Origin: Bacteroidales bacterium UBA3824
GTDB taxonomy: Bacteria > Bacteroidota > Bacteroidia > Bacteroidales > UBA3824
DNA: 61,598 nucleotides
Direction: 5' to 3'
Assembly (NCBI GenBank): GCA_002393195.1
Contig: DGIK01000043.1
Location: forward strand, 1-61,598
Below are positions 50,253 to 59,700 of this stretch, piece after piece (position 1 is the stretch's first letter; every line of letters begins with the position of its first letter). The position numbers were made by a program, and so were the translations under genes. Below the pieces are notes generated by a model that worked only from the letters and a program-made list of their open reading frames with translations, was not told the origin of the DNA and did no database searches.

Positions 50253-51989
50253 ATGACGTTGAAAGAGATGAAAAACATCACCCAACATATATCGACGATA
50301 ATATTGTTTTTGTTTGTATTTGTCGTTGTATTAATGTTTTACGCCCCGATGTATGCTTATCAGGAAGGCTTGCAGATATTTATGTTCAATGGCGAATTTT
50401 TTGCCGATACGTGTCTGAGGCCGGGCGGATTGAGCGATTACATTGGATGTTTTTTGGTGCAGTTTTTTATGAATCCGTTTTGGGCGGCACTGATTGTCGC
50501 GCTGTTGGCGGTCGGCATACAGTTGATTTTGAAAAAGATTTTCGTCAATAATGGCTGCAACGAGCGCACCTCCGACCTCTTGGGCGTTGTCTGTGCTTCG
50601 GGTGTAGTGGCGGCGGTGGTCTATTTCAATGTGATGTTTGGCGGTTGCGTGGCGGTGCTGATTGCCGTTGCTGCATTAAGATTGGTTGACATTACCGAAA
50701 ATAAAATCTTGCTTGGAGTTGCTACACCGATAATCTATTGGATGACAGGTGGTTGGTGCTGCTTGATATACATTGCGGCGTTGACGTTGAAATCGTTGCA
50801 GAAAAAAGATTTCATTTTCCCTGCCGTCAATGTCGGTTTGCTGTTGTTTAGTTGGTTGATTACCAAAAAGATAATGCAGGACGACAGCCTTTATGGCACG
50901 TTTACGGGCGTGGATTTCAACCGTTTTCCCGACAAGAGTTGTGCGGTGTGGTTCGTTGCGATTGGTATAATTATTATAAGTATCATATTGTCCAAAATCA
51001 AGATTAACCTATCTAAACCCTTGGTGAGCCTGCCGCTGTACGCCGTAGCCGTAGGTGCGTTAATATTCTATATGACAACTAATTACGATGCCGGTACGAT
51101 GCTCAATTACAAGGTGGACCGCATGACGCGTTACAAACAGTGGGGCGGTATTATTGAGGAGGTGGACAAGGCTCAGCGCAAACAATATTCTACCTATATG
51201 TCGCAGTGCTATCTCAACCTTGCATTGAACGAGCGCGACTTGCTTATGTCTAAAATGTTCAATTTTGTGCAGGTGGGTGGGGAAGGTCTTATCTCGTCCA
51301 CAATCAATGCGCAGGACAAGTGCATCTGCAACAGCGAGATATATTTTCGCCTTGGACTTGTAAACATCTCCGAGCGGCTTTCGGTGGAGGCTATGGAGGA
51401 CAACAACACCGGACAAAAGTCGGCGCGTCTGTATAAAAGGCTCGCCGAGTGTGCGATGTTGAAGGGCGAGAAGGTATTGGCAATTAGATACATACAGAAA
51501 CTAAAAGCCACCATCTTTTATCGTGCGTGGGCTCTCCGCGCCGAGCAATACCTCAATGACCCGGCGCACACCGAAGCGTTGGCGGATTGGAAGATTAAGC
51601 CGTTGGAGATGAAAGATGATATTTTTTTCACGCCAGCCACAAGCGCGTATTTCCTTTATAATCTTTTGTACAACAATCCTCACAATGCAAAAGTGTTCCA
51701 TTATTTGGCGGCTTATCTCTTGTTAGACAGGGATTTGGAACGACTGTACAGTTTTTTGTCGCAGTACCGACCCGAAGGCGAATTGGGTACGCATATCTAT
51801 GAGGCTACGTTGCTTTATCTTTTCCTGCACAATAAGGACGAATTTAATAAGGTTATGTCCAACAACAACGACCTTACGCACCGTTTCGACGAGTTTGGAC
51901 GTTTCTATTCGGCAGGCACACAAAATCCTCAGAAGGCAAAAGAACTTTTTGGGCATAGTTATTGGTTCTATTATTATTACTGCAACTAA
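50253..51989 (+). CDS. DUF6057-like multi-spanning membrane protein
   Basis: The 578-residue protein has about ten membrane segments in its first 350 residues (ISTIILFLFVFVVVLMFYA at 12-32, more near 70, 105, 120, 150, 185, 225, 250). A soluble C-terminal half with helical, TPR-like character follows (RLAECAMLKGEKVLAIRYIQKLKATIFYRAWAL, YLLYNLLYNNPHNAKVFHYL). The motif LRPGGLSDYIGCFLVQFFMNPFWAAL near residue 52 is what I recall as typical of the Bacteroidetes DUF6057 family. The function is unknown. It is divergent from the propeller lipoprotein and followed by an LTA-synthase-like gene. Confidence 0.7.
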   Translation: MTLKEMKNITQHISTIILFLFVFVVVLMFYAPMYAYQEGLQIFMFNGEFFADTCLRPGGLSDYIGCFLVQFFMNPFWAALIVALLAVGIQLILKKIFVNNGCNERTSDLLGVVCASGVVAAVVYFNVMFGGCVAVLIAVAALRLVDITENKILLGVATPIIYWMTGGWCCLIYIAALTLKSLQKKDFIFPAVNVGLLLFSWLITKKIMQDDSLYGTFTGVDFNRFPDKSCAVWFVAIGIIIISIILSKIKINLSKPLVSLPLYAVAVGALIFYMTTNYDAGTMLNYKVDRMTRYKQWGGIIEEVDKAQRKQYSTYMSQCYLNLALNERDLLMSKMFNFVQVGGEGLISSTINAQDKCICNSEIYFRLGLVNISERLSVEAMEDNNTGQKSARLYKRLAECAMLKGEKVLAIRYIQKLKATIFYRAWALRAEQYLNDPAHTEALADWKIKPLEMKDDIFFTPATSAYFLYNLLYNNPHNAKVFHYLAAYLLLDRDLERLYSFLSQYRPEGELGTHIYEATLLYLFLHNKDEFNKVMSNNNDLTHRFDEFGRFYSAGTQNPQKAKELFGHSYWFYYYYCN

Positions 51990-51998
51990 ATTTTTTTG

Positions 51999-52006
51999 TA
52001 ACTTTG
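51999..52006 (+). promoter_or_regulatory. -7 box of the LTA-synthase-like gene
   Basis: TAACTTTG is a perfect -7 box, 25 bp before ATG 52031. A convincing -33 element is not seen, so readthrough from the preceding gene may also contribute. Confidence 0.5.
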
Positions 52007-52030
52007 CAGCCGTTTTGATAACTAATAATT

Positions 52031-54004
52031 ATGAACAGTAGATCAGAAAACGCAAGTCTTGCTAAGTCATTTTTAAGAACCATTTGGGACATACTGTTGG
52101 TGTATGTCGTGTATCAGGTGTGCCGCGCCATCTTCTTGGTTGTCAATTATTCACGCTATTCGGAAGGCGTATTTGGCGACAATTTTTGGACGTTGTTCAA
52201 GGGGTCGCTCGTATTTGATACGTCGGCGATTATCTATACCAATTTGTTGTTTTTGGTGCTGGCGTTGATACCGTTGCATTGGAAGGAGAAGAACGGCGTT
52301 TACAAGTGGATTGTCAAGTTCGCTTATATAATCCCCAATTCTATCGCCATCATTGCCAACTTGGTGGATGCCCGTTATTTTCAATGGACTGAACGCAGGA
52401 GCACGGCGAGCGTTTTTGAGGAGTTTGAGCACGAAGACAATATAGGTCAGATTTTGGGCAAGGAAGCATTGAGCCAATGGTATTTGGTATTGGCGGCGGC
52501 AGTTTTGATTTGGATTTTGTGGAAGTTGTATTGCAACCCGCTGTGTTTCAGGCCGGAGAGGAATATCCTTAGTTTCATCAAATATTATGCGTTTAGGCTG
52601 GTGTTTTTTGCAGTGGTGGCTGTGATGTCGGTAGTGGGCATTCGTGGCGGCATCGACCGCAGTACGCGCCCTATCACCATCAGCAATGCCAATCAATACG
52701 TAAAAAGCCCGATTCAAGCACCGCTTATTTTGAATACGCCTTTTTCCATCATTCGCACCATCAATAAGAAGGCTTTTGTGGATCCCAAATATTACAGCGT
52801 TGATGAACTCCAGCGCATCTACACCCCGCTCCACAAGCCAGTTGTGGATTCTCTAAATATCAACAATAAGGGTAAAAATGTTGTTATACTGATAGTTGAG
52901 AGTTTTTCGCGGGAGTTTATGGGCTGTTACAACAAGGATTTGGAGGGCGGCAATTACAAGGGCTACACGCCTTTTATCGACAGTTTGGCTAAGAAGTCGA
53001 TGATTTTTCAGCAGAGTTATTGCAACGGCAGGAAGTCCATCGACGGTATGCCGAGCGTCCTGAGTGGTATTCCGTATTTTGTAGAGCCGTTTTTCCTGAC
53101 TCCCGCGTCGCTCAATACTCTCGACGGCATCGCTGTGGAACTCGGCAAGGAAGGTTATCAGACGGCGTTTTTTCACGGCGCAAAGAATGGCAGCATGGGT
53201 TTTGAGGCTTTTGCAAATGCGACTGGCTTCCAGAAATATTATGGTCGCACGGAGTTTGACGAAGCACCGGAATTTGGCGGTGAGGCGGAGTTCGATGGCT
53301 ATTGGGCTATTTGGGACGAACCGTTTTTGCAGTTTTATGCCGCCGAGATGTCGAAGATGAAAGAGCCTTTTATGACGGCTGTTTTCACGGCGAGCAGCCA
53401 TCATCCGTTCCAAATTCCCGACAAATACAAGTCTGTCTATCCCGAAGAAAACCTCTTGATACACAAGTGTATAAGATATACGGATATGTCAATTGGCAAA
53501 TTTTTTGAGACTGCGAGCCGCCAACCGTGGTATAACAATACGATTTTTGTGATTTGCAGCGACCACACCAATCTTTCCGACCACGACGAATACCAGACCG
53601 ACCTCGGACGTTTTGCCGGTCCTGTGATTTTCTACGCGCCTGGCGATACTACGCTCGTAGGCGACCGCCCCGGCATTGCTCAACAGATAGACGTAATGCC
53701 CACAGTGTTAGGCTATTTGGGATATGAAAAGCCGTACATTTCTTTTGGAGTTGACCTCTTGCGCACCCCCGCCGAGGAGACTTTTGCGGTAAGTTATTTC
53801 AACGGCATCTACCAAATTTTGAAGGGCGGATATTTCGTGCAGTTTGACGGCAAGGAGGTGACGGCTGTGTATGCCGAGAATGACAAGTTGCTGAAAAACA
53901 ACCTTGTAGGTACGGTGAATGTCGATGCCACGGTTACTTTCTTGAAGGCGTTTATTCAGCAGTATATGAGTAGGATGAATGAGAATAGGTTGGTGGTGGA
54001 GTAG
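52031..54004 (+). CDS. LTA-synthase-like membrane sulfatase (phosphoglycerol transferase family)
   Basis: The 657-residue protein has about five membrane segments in the first 220 residues. A sulfatase/alkaline phosphatase-fold domain (about 275-600) follows, outside the membrane. Metal and nucleophile parts are VILIVESFSREFMGCYN near 283, CNGRKSIDGMPSVLSGIP near 330 (the Ser after Lys is the likely nucleophile), and FVICSDHTNLSDHDEYQTDLGRF near 505. Family members transfer glycerol-phosphate or phosphoethanolamine to envelope glycans. Bacteroidetes make no LTA, so the acceptor is probably a glycan or lipid of the envelope. Confidence 0.87.
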   Translation: MNSRSENASLAKSFLRTIWDILLVYVVYQVCRAIFLVVNYSRYSEGVFGDNFWTLFKGSLVFDTSAIIYTNLLFLVLALIPLHWKEKNGVYKWIVKFAYIIPNSIAIIANLVDARYFQWTERRSTASVFEEFEHEDNIGQILGKEALSQWYLVLAAAVLIWILWKLYCNPLCFRPERNILSFIKYYAFRLVFFAVVAVMSVVGIRGGIDRSTRPITISNANQYVKSPIQAPLILNTPFSIIRTINKKAFVDPKYYSVDELQRIYTPLHKPVVDSLNINNKGKNVVILIVESFSREFMGCYNKDLEGGNYKGYTPFIDSLAKKSMIFQQSYCNGRKSIDGMPSVLSGIPYFVEPFFLTPASLNTLDGIAVELGKEGYQTAFFHGAKNGSMGFEAFANATGFQKYYGRTEFDEAPEFGGEAEFDGYWAIWDEPFLQFYAAEMSKMKEPFMTAVFTASSHHPFQIPDKYKSVYPEENLLIHKCIRYTDMSIGKFFETASRQPWYNNTIFVICSDHTNLSDHDEYQTDLGRFAGPVIFYAPGDTTLVGDRPGIAQQIDVMPTVLGYLGYEKPYISFGVDLLRTPAEETFAVSYFNGIYQILKGGYFVQFDGKEVTAVYAENDKLLKNNLVGTVNVDATVTFLKAFIQQYMSRMNENRLVVE

Positions 54005-55324
54005 TTACATATCCTCAATACACAAACCCTCGTATTTCACCTCATAATCCTTAAACTTGCCTGTTGCTTCTATGAAATGCCGCGCCTTTTCGGCAAGTAT
54101 CGGCATTGATATTTCAGACCGTTGACGCTTTACTTCGTAGAATGTGGCGGTTTTTGATAAATCATCGGCGGCGATGATGTCGATTTCGTCCTCGCCCTTG
54201 CGATTCCACCAATTGCCGATGTGCGTATATGATTGAGTTTCAAGAAGTTTTTCTCGAAAATAACGCTCTAAAATCGTTCCGCTGTACATTGCATAATCGC
54301 GCATCAATATTTCCGACAACTTGTGAAAGGCGTTTGCTTCGATGATGCTGTTGTATTTGTAAATAAATCTGAACCAATAGTTTAGGAAGTTGTCGCGCAC
54401 CGAATAGTGGACGTTTTTGTTGGTCGATTGTTGGAACATTGGGCGCGTCTTGGCGATGAGTCCAAAATCGTTTTCAAGTCGGGTCATATAGCCCGACACC
54501 TCGCAATGTAGGACGTTTTCGATGCGGGAGCGGGTGTTGTTGCCGTCGGCAATGAGCCTCAAAATGTCAAAATACCGCCCGTAATCGCGCCCAAATTCCT
54601 CTATGAGCATATTTTTGCCTTCGTAGATGAAGTAAGAATCCTTGTCTGTCATTGCTTGGAGCATATTGGCGCAGGTTGTAACTCCCGAATCCATAAGCAG
54701 TTCCACGTATTTCGGCACGCCGCCGGTAAAGACGTAAAGTGCCAAAAGGTCGTGGTTGTTGTAATCTGGATTGTAATGAGAGAGTATCTGTTTTAGCACT
54801 GACGGAGGGAATGGCTCTACCTTCAACGAACCTGTTTGACGTCCGTAGAGCGATTCCTTGTGGTCGCGGAATAGTTTGGTAATCATAGAATATACCGAGC
54901 CGCAAACAATCAGGTTGATTCGGGATTGATTTTTGTTTAAGTCCCAAATCTTCTGCATCTGCGAAAATATTGCATCGTTTACTCTGCAAAAATCTTGAAA
55001 TTCGTCGATGACGAGCGTCAACGGTTGTTGTTTGGCAATATCCATCACGTATTGGAAAATGTCGGCGAATTTTTCGGGCTTGCCCAAAATAGGGATGTTT
55101 AGTTTTTGCGAAATCTCGGCAGCGAACTCATTGCATAGTTCTGTTTCGGAACTCCTTGACACAAAGAAATATAGGAACGGCTCATCGTCGTAAGCCTTCA
55201 TTACCAACGATGTCTTGCCAATGCGCCGACGGCCTGTGATGACGGTGAATTGTGCCGTCTGTTGCGACTGTTGCCTGATGTCCCGCAGCCGCTGTATTTC
55301 GTGTTCACGGTCAAAAAATTCCAT
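54005..55324 (-). CDS. AAA ATPase with C-terminal DUF234-type nuclease domain
   Basis: From ATG 55324 (MEFFDREHEIQRL) the product is 439 residues. An AAA-type ATPase (about 1-230) has Walker A VITGRRRIGKTSL near 30 and Walker B LTLVIDEFQDF near 102. Next come a winged-helix-like region (about 240-310) and a DUF234 domain (about 330-439). The last part has a PD-(D/E)XK pattern (GEDEIDIIAADD ... FYEVKRQRSE). Such archaeal-type ATPases are common in Bacteroidetes, often in many copies, with no defined role; a mobile or defence link has been suggested. The start choice is supported by a promoter and near-palindrome just upstream. Confidence 0.88.
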   Translation of the reverse strand: MEFFDREHEIQRLRDIRQQSQQTAQFTVITGRRRIGKTSLVMKAYDDEPFLYFFVSRSSETELCNEFAAEISQKLNIPILGKPEKFADIFQYVMDIAKQQPLTLVIDEFQDFCRVNDAIFSQMQKIWDLNKNQSRINLIVCGSVYSMITKLFRDHKESLYGRQTGSLKVEPFPPSVLKQILSHYNPDYNNHDLLALYVFTGGVPKYVELLMDSGVTTCANMLQAMTDKDSYFIYEGKNMLIEEFGRDYGRYFDILRLIADGNNTRSRIENVLHCEVSGYMTRLENDFGLIAKTRPMFQQSTNKNVHYSVRDNFLNYWFRFIYKYNSIIEANAFHKLSEILMRDYAMYSGTILERYFREKLLETQSYTHIGNWWNRKGEDEIDIIAADDLSKTATFYEVKRQRSEISMPILAEKARHFIEATGKFKDYEVKYEGLCIEDM

Positions 55325-55350
55325 AATTGTCCTAATTAATATTATAGTTG

Positions 55351-55396
55351 CGAAACGCCCAGTTCCGAACTCGCCAGTTCGAAACTCGCGGTTTCG
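55351..55396. repeat. 46-bp near-palindrome in the ATPase leader
   Basis: The element begins CGAAAC at 55351, ends GTTTCG at 55396 and has GAACTCGCCAGTTC near its centre. The words GTTCCGAAC and GTTCGAAAC repeat in 11-bp steps. It lies between the predicted start site and the ATPase ATG. It may be an operator or RNA hairpin, and it is the only GC-rich member of the phased-palindrome set. Confidence 0.6.
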
Positions 55397-55400
55397 GATG

Positions 55401-55432
55401 CAAATATGAAGAAAAAATGTTGTATTTGCAAA
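55401..55432 (-). promoter_or_regulatory. Promoter of the AAA/DUF234 gene
   Basis: On the minus strand TTTG and CATATTTG (7 of 8 to TAnnTTTG) are 20 bp apart. Transcription would begin at the edge of the 46-bp near-palindrome. Confidence 0.5.
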
Positions 55433-55522
55433 TTTAATCAAGAATTTCTTTTGCCAAAATCAAAAACTTCCATAATTTAGGCTCGGCATTTGGAGTCGCA
55501 CCTTTTTAATAGTATCAACATT

Positions 55523-56395
55523 ATGGAGACATTTCAAGTAAAATTCGTTGCACCTAACCCCGTCAGAATCAGGGAAAACGACGCTCGGTACAGGATTGAA
55601 GACCTTATACTCGATGCTAATGTGTCGGGATTTTTCGACGTGGATCGCTACGACGCAAGCGTCTATGCCGATGCCGAAGCCGTTGCCACAATGATTTGCT
55701 CCAAATGTCAGGAGATGATGCAACGTTGTTTTGACAATTGGCCGCGCCGTGCGTCGGTGGTGCTGAGCGATCTGTTTCGCGTCGAGGAGACTTTGAACGA
55801 AGAATTTTGGAAAATCGGCATCAACGTCCGCGCAAAAATTGATTCTTTCACATTGACGCCACAGTCGCAGAAATTTTATGAAGAAATGGTGGAGGCGGGC
55901 AAGATTCCGAGCGACAGGTTAAGATTGGATTTTGAACAAGAACCTGAAGAGTGTTATTATGTGGCATTGCCGCCCCATTGTTGCTGTGTGCGACGGTATT
56001 ATGAGCCGGGCGAGGATGTTGTGGTTTTTTATTACAACGCGGATTCCGATGAGAGACCTTCTTTCAAAGTCAAGAATGTTGACTTTTATCGTGAGGAAGA
56101 TTTGAAGGATGGCGTGGTATGCATATCGTTTGCGATGCCTAAGCGTGACGTCGATATTTCTTGCGTCTTCCCTAATCGTCCCCAAATGGGTGTACCCTCA
56201 AATCCTTTTGGTATGGGTATGATGCAGATGATGATGATGGCCAATGGCTATGCCCAGAATCCAATGTTCACACCGCCGCCACCGCCCCCGCCGCCTCCAC
56301 CACAAAACACTGTAAGAGAAGGCGAATGGACGTGTACCTGCGGATGTGTTAATAGTGGCAAGTTTTGCAGCAATTGCGGAAGTCAGAGGGGGTGA
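55523..56395 (+). CDS. Zinc-ribbon protein with possible SPFH remnant
   Basis: From ATG 55523 (METFQVKFVAPNPVRIREND) the product is 290 residues. The section at about 20-130 (RYRIEDLILDANVSGFFDVDRYDASVY ... SDLFRVEETLNEEFWKIGINVRAKIDSFTLTPQ) resembles the last part of an SPFH domain. Next is a Cys-containing middle part, a Met/Gly/Asn-rich stretch, ten prolines in a row near residue 255, and a C-terminal zinc ribbon (WTCTCGCVNSGKFCSNCG). Larger bacterial SPFH-plus-zinc-ribbon proteins of the virion-core-like type end in the same way. The assignment is tentative. It is divergent from the AAA gene. Confidence 0.6.
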   Translation: METFQVKFVAPNPVRIRENDARYRIEDLILDANVSGFFDVDRYDASVYADAEAVATMICSKCQEMMQRCFDNWPRRASVVLSDLFRVEETLNEEFWKIGINVRAKIDSFTLTPQSQKFYEEMVEAGKIPSDRLRLDFEQEPEECYYVALPPHCCCVRRYYEPGEDVVVFYYNADSDERPSFKVKNVDFYREEDLKDGVVCISFAMPKRDVDISCVFPNRPQMGVPSNPFGMGMMQMMMMANGYAQNPMFTPPPPPPPPPPQNTVREGEWTCTCGCVNSGKFCSNCGSQRG

Positions 56396-56419
56396 TTTAC
56401 GGCGATTACACGTTATAAA

Positions 56420-56455
56420 TCCCCAAAGTTGCCCAAAAAAATCAAACTTTGGGGA
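56420..56455. other. Hairpin downstream of the zinc-ribbon gene
   Basis: TCCCCAAAGTT pairs with AAACTTTGGGGA. There is no T-run, so it is a weak terminator candidate. The remaining gap up to 56730 (about 330 bp in all) holds this hairpin and the next promoter; I see no gene. Confidence 0.5.
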
Positions 56456-56572
56456 ATTATAATCTTCGTTGGAAAACTAACGGCTCGTCTTCTATCCTAA
56501 AAAAAACAACCATTCCAACATTCTGATAATCAATATAATCACTCTAAAATCTTCCAAAAAACGTAAAAAAAA

Positions 56573-56604
56573 TTTGCCAATTCCCAATTTTATCCCTATT
56601 TTTA
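56573..56604 (+). promoter_or_regulatory. Promoter of the glycogen synthase-phosphorylase gene
   Basis: TTTG at 56573-56576 and TATTTTTA (7 of 8) at 56597-56604 with a 20-bp spacer. The transcript would start near 56611, so the frame that opens at 56574 cannot be used in full. Confidence 0.45.
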
Positions 56605-56729
56605 GCGCGGCAAAAAACCGTGACTACGGCTACGCCTTATATTATATTAGACTATGGTCAAATTGGTATCGGAAGATTGATGTCTTTTTGCCTGATTTTG
56701 ATAACAAGTTTAAAACATTAAAACCATTT

Positions 56730-59700
56730 ATGGCATCAACAGAACTTACACCCGATTTCGTCTTTGAGACGAGTTGGGAGGTCTGCAACAAGGTTGGCGG
56801 CATCCACACCGTGGTCTCCACCAAGGCGCAGACGATGAAGTCGAAGTTCGGCGACAAACTCATAATGATAGGTCCCGACATTTGGCAAAACTCAGAGGAA
56901 AACCCCGAGTTTGTGGAAGACAAGACGTTATACGCCGATTGGAGGGAGATAATCAACCGCACCGAGACCCGCGTGAGGATCGGTCGTTGGAAGATTGTCG
57001 GCGAACCTATCGTGATTCTCGTCGATTTTTCGCAAAACATTTCCAAGAAAGACAAGATTTTTGCGGAGTTGTGGGAGACTTACAAGCTCGATTCTATCTC
57101 TGGCGACTGGGGCTACATCGAACCCGTCATCTTCGGATATTCGGCGGGTAAGGTCATCGAGAGTTTCTGTACCTACAACCTCAAGCCCGAAAACCGCGTC
57201 ATAGCGCACTTCCACGAGTGGATGACCGGCGCGGGAATCCTCTACATTGAGAAATACGCGCCCGAGATTGCATCCGTATTCACCACTCACGCCACCGCAA
57301 TCGGCCGCAGCATCGCCGGCAACGGTCAGCCTTTATATGGGTCCATCAACAATTATGACGGCGACACCAAGGCGCGTGAGTTCAATATGGTGGCAAAGCA
57401 GTCGTGCGAAAAACTCTCCGCCCTTACTGCCGACGCATACACCACAGTATCCGAAATCACGGCGATAGAGTGCAAACAGTTTACATACAGGGCGGTAGAT
57501 TACGTAACGCCCAACGGATTCGAGGACGATTTTGTTCCCAAGGGTTCTGTATTCAACACCCGCCGCGCCGCAGCCCGCGCCAAGATGCTCGATGTGGCAA
57601 GCAAGTTGTTCAATGAAAAATTTGACGACAAAAATACCGTAATCCTCGGTACTTCAGGTCGTTATGAATATCGTAACAAAGGCATCGACGTATTCCTCGA
57701 AAGCCTCAAAAAAATCAAGGATCTCGGCACTCTCGATAAGAAGAAGAACCTCTTGGCGATAATCACCGTACCCGCCAACCATTATGGCGCACGTCCCGAC
57801 CTCAAGGCTGCCCTCGACGGCGGCAAGGAGCCGGTAAAGAACGACCAATATTCGCGCTACCTCACTCACGGCCTCCATTATGTGGAGTACGACGCAGTGT
57901 GCAACCGCGCCATTCAGCTCGGCATCGACAATAGCAAGGACAGCAAGATAAAATTGATTTTTGTGCCGTCATATCTCAAGGGCGACGACGGCATATTCAA
58001 TATGTCGTACTACGACCTCCTCATCGGTATGGACATTACTGCATACCCGTCATACTACGAGCCTTGGGGCTACACGCCGATGGAGTCCATCGCATTCTCG
58101 GTGCCCACCATCACCACCGACCTCGCAGGCTTCGGCAAGTACTGCCAGGGCTTGTTGCCATCCGACGCAAGGCCGGTAGTAGTATTGCACCGCACCGACG
58201 ACAATTACAACGAAGTGTCGGAAAACCTCGCAAAGGCAGTTGTGGAATACGCCAACCTCGACGCAAAGCAAATGGAAGTCAACCGCAAGGCTGCATACGC
58301 GCTCTCGCAGCAGTTCCTGTGGAAAAATCTCGCCAAATACTACTTCAAGGCATATTCAACGGCATTGGAGCGCACCAAGAAGCGTTATGACGAGGCCGAC
58401 TTTTCTAAATACTCACACGAATCGTTTAACATAAAAGAAATAAAAGTGAACAATCCTATTTGGAGAAATATCCAGGTACAGCCCAACCTTTCGGGCAAAT
58501 TCAAAGGCTTGGAGGAGATGTCCTACAACCTTTGGTGGTGTTGGAACTACGAAGCCGAAGAAATGTGGCAGACCATCGGCGAAGACGGACTTTGGGACAA
58601 GTCGGGTCAGAATCCCGTACAGCTCATGCGTATGGTGGACCTCAACCGTCTTTCCGAACTCGAAAACGACGCCGACTTCATTGCCAAATATGAAAAAGTA
58701 TATGCCAACTTCAAGGCATACATGGACGAGAAGAAGAATGCAAAAGGCCCGTCTGTGGCTTACTTCTGTATGGAGTATGGCATCCACGATTCGCTCAAAA
58801 TCTTCTCGGGCGGTCTTGGCATCCTCGCCGGCGACTACTTGAAGGAGGCTTCCGATTCCAACGTTGATATGGTGGCTGTCGGCTTGCTCTATCGCTACGG
58901 CTACTTCCGTCAGAAGATTTCCGTATGGGGCGACCAGATTGCTGAAGACATCCCGCAGGACTTCAAGTCGCTGCCAATCACGGAGGTAAAGGATGCTGAT
59001 GGCAACCAACTCCAAGTTCAAGTGGCGTTCCCGGGCAGAAAACTCACCGCCAACGTTTGGAAGGCTCAGGTAGGTCGTATCGAACTCTACTTGCTCGATA
59101 CAGATTTCGACGCCAATTGGCAGGAAGACCGTGGTGTAACCCACCACCTCTACGGCGGCAACCAGGAAAACCGCTTGAAACAGGAAATGCTCCTCGGTGT
59201 TGGCGGTGTTCGCGCACTCCGCAAGATGGGCATCACCAAGCAGATTTACCACATGAACGAGGGGCACGCGGCTCTTATGGGCATCGAGCGTCTCAACAAC
59301 CTCATCACCGAGAATAAGTTTACCCTCAACGAAGCCCTCGAAATCGTCCGTGCATCCACCCTCTACACTACGCACACACCCGTACCGGCAGGTCACGATG
59401 CATTCCCGGAGGATATGATTATGACCTATATGGGACATTATCCTCAGCGTCTCGGCGTATCGTGGAAGGATTTCCTCGCCCTCGGCAAGAAGAACGTGGA
59501 CGACCGTGGCGACAAGTTCAACTTCTCGTACCTCGCTTGCCAACTTTCTCAGGAAGTAAACGGCGTGTCGATGCTCCACGGCGAAGTTACCAAGAATATG
59601 TTCAACTATATGTGGGACGGCTACTATCCCGAAGAACTCAATATCGGCTACGTCACCAACGGCGTTCACTATCCGACATGGGCTGCCAAAGAGTGGCAAC

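Noticed and set aside
55351..55396. tRNA T-arm-like GTTCGAA sequence
   Set aside because: No acceptor or anticodon stem can be formed around it; it is part of a near-palindrome.
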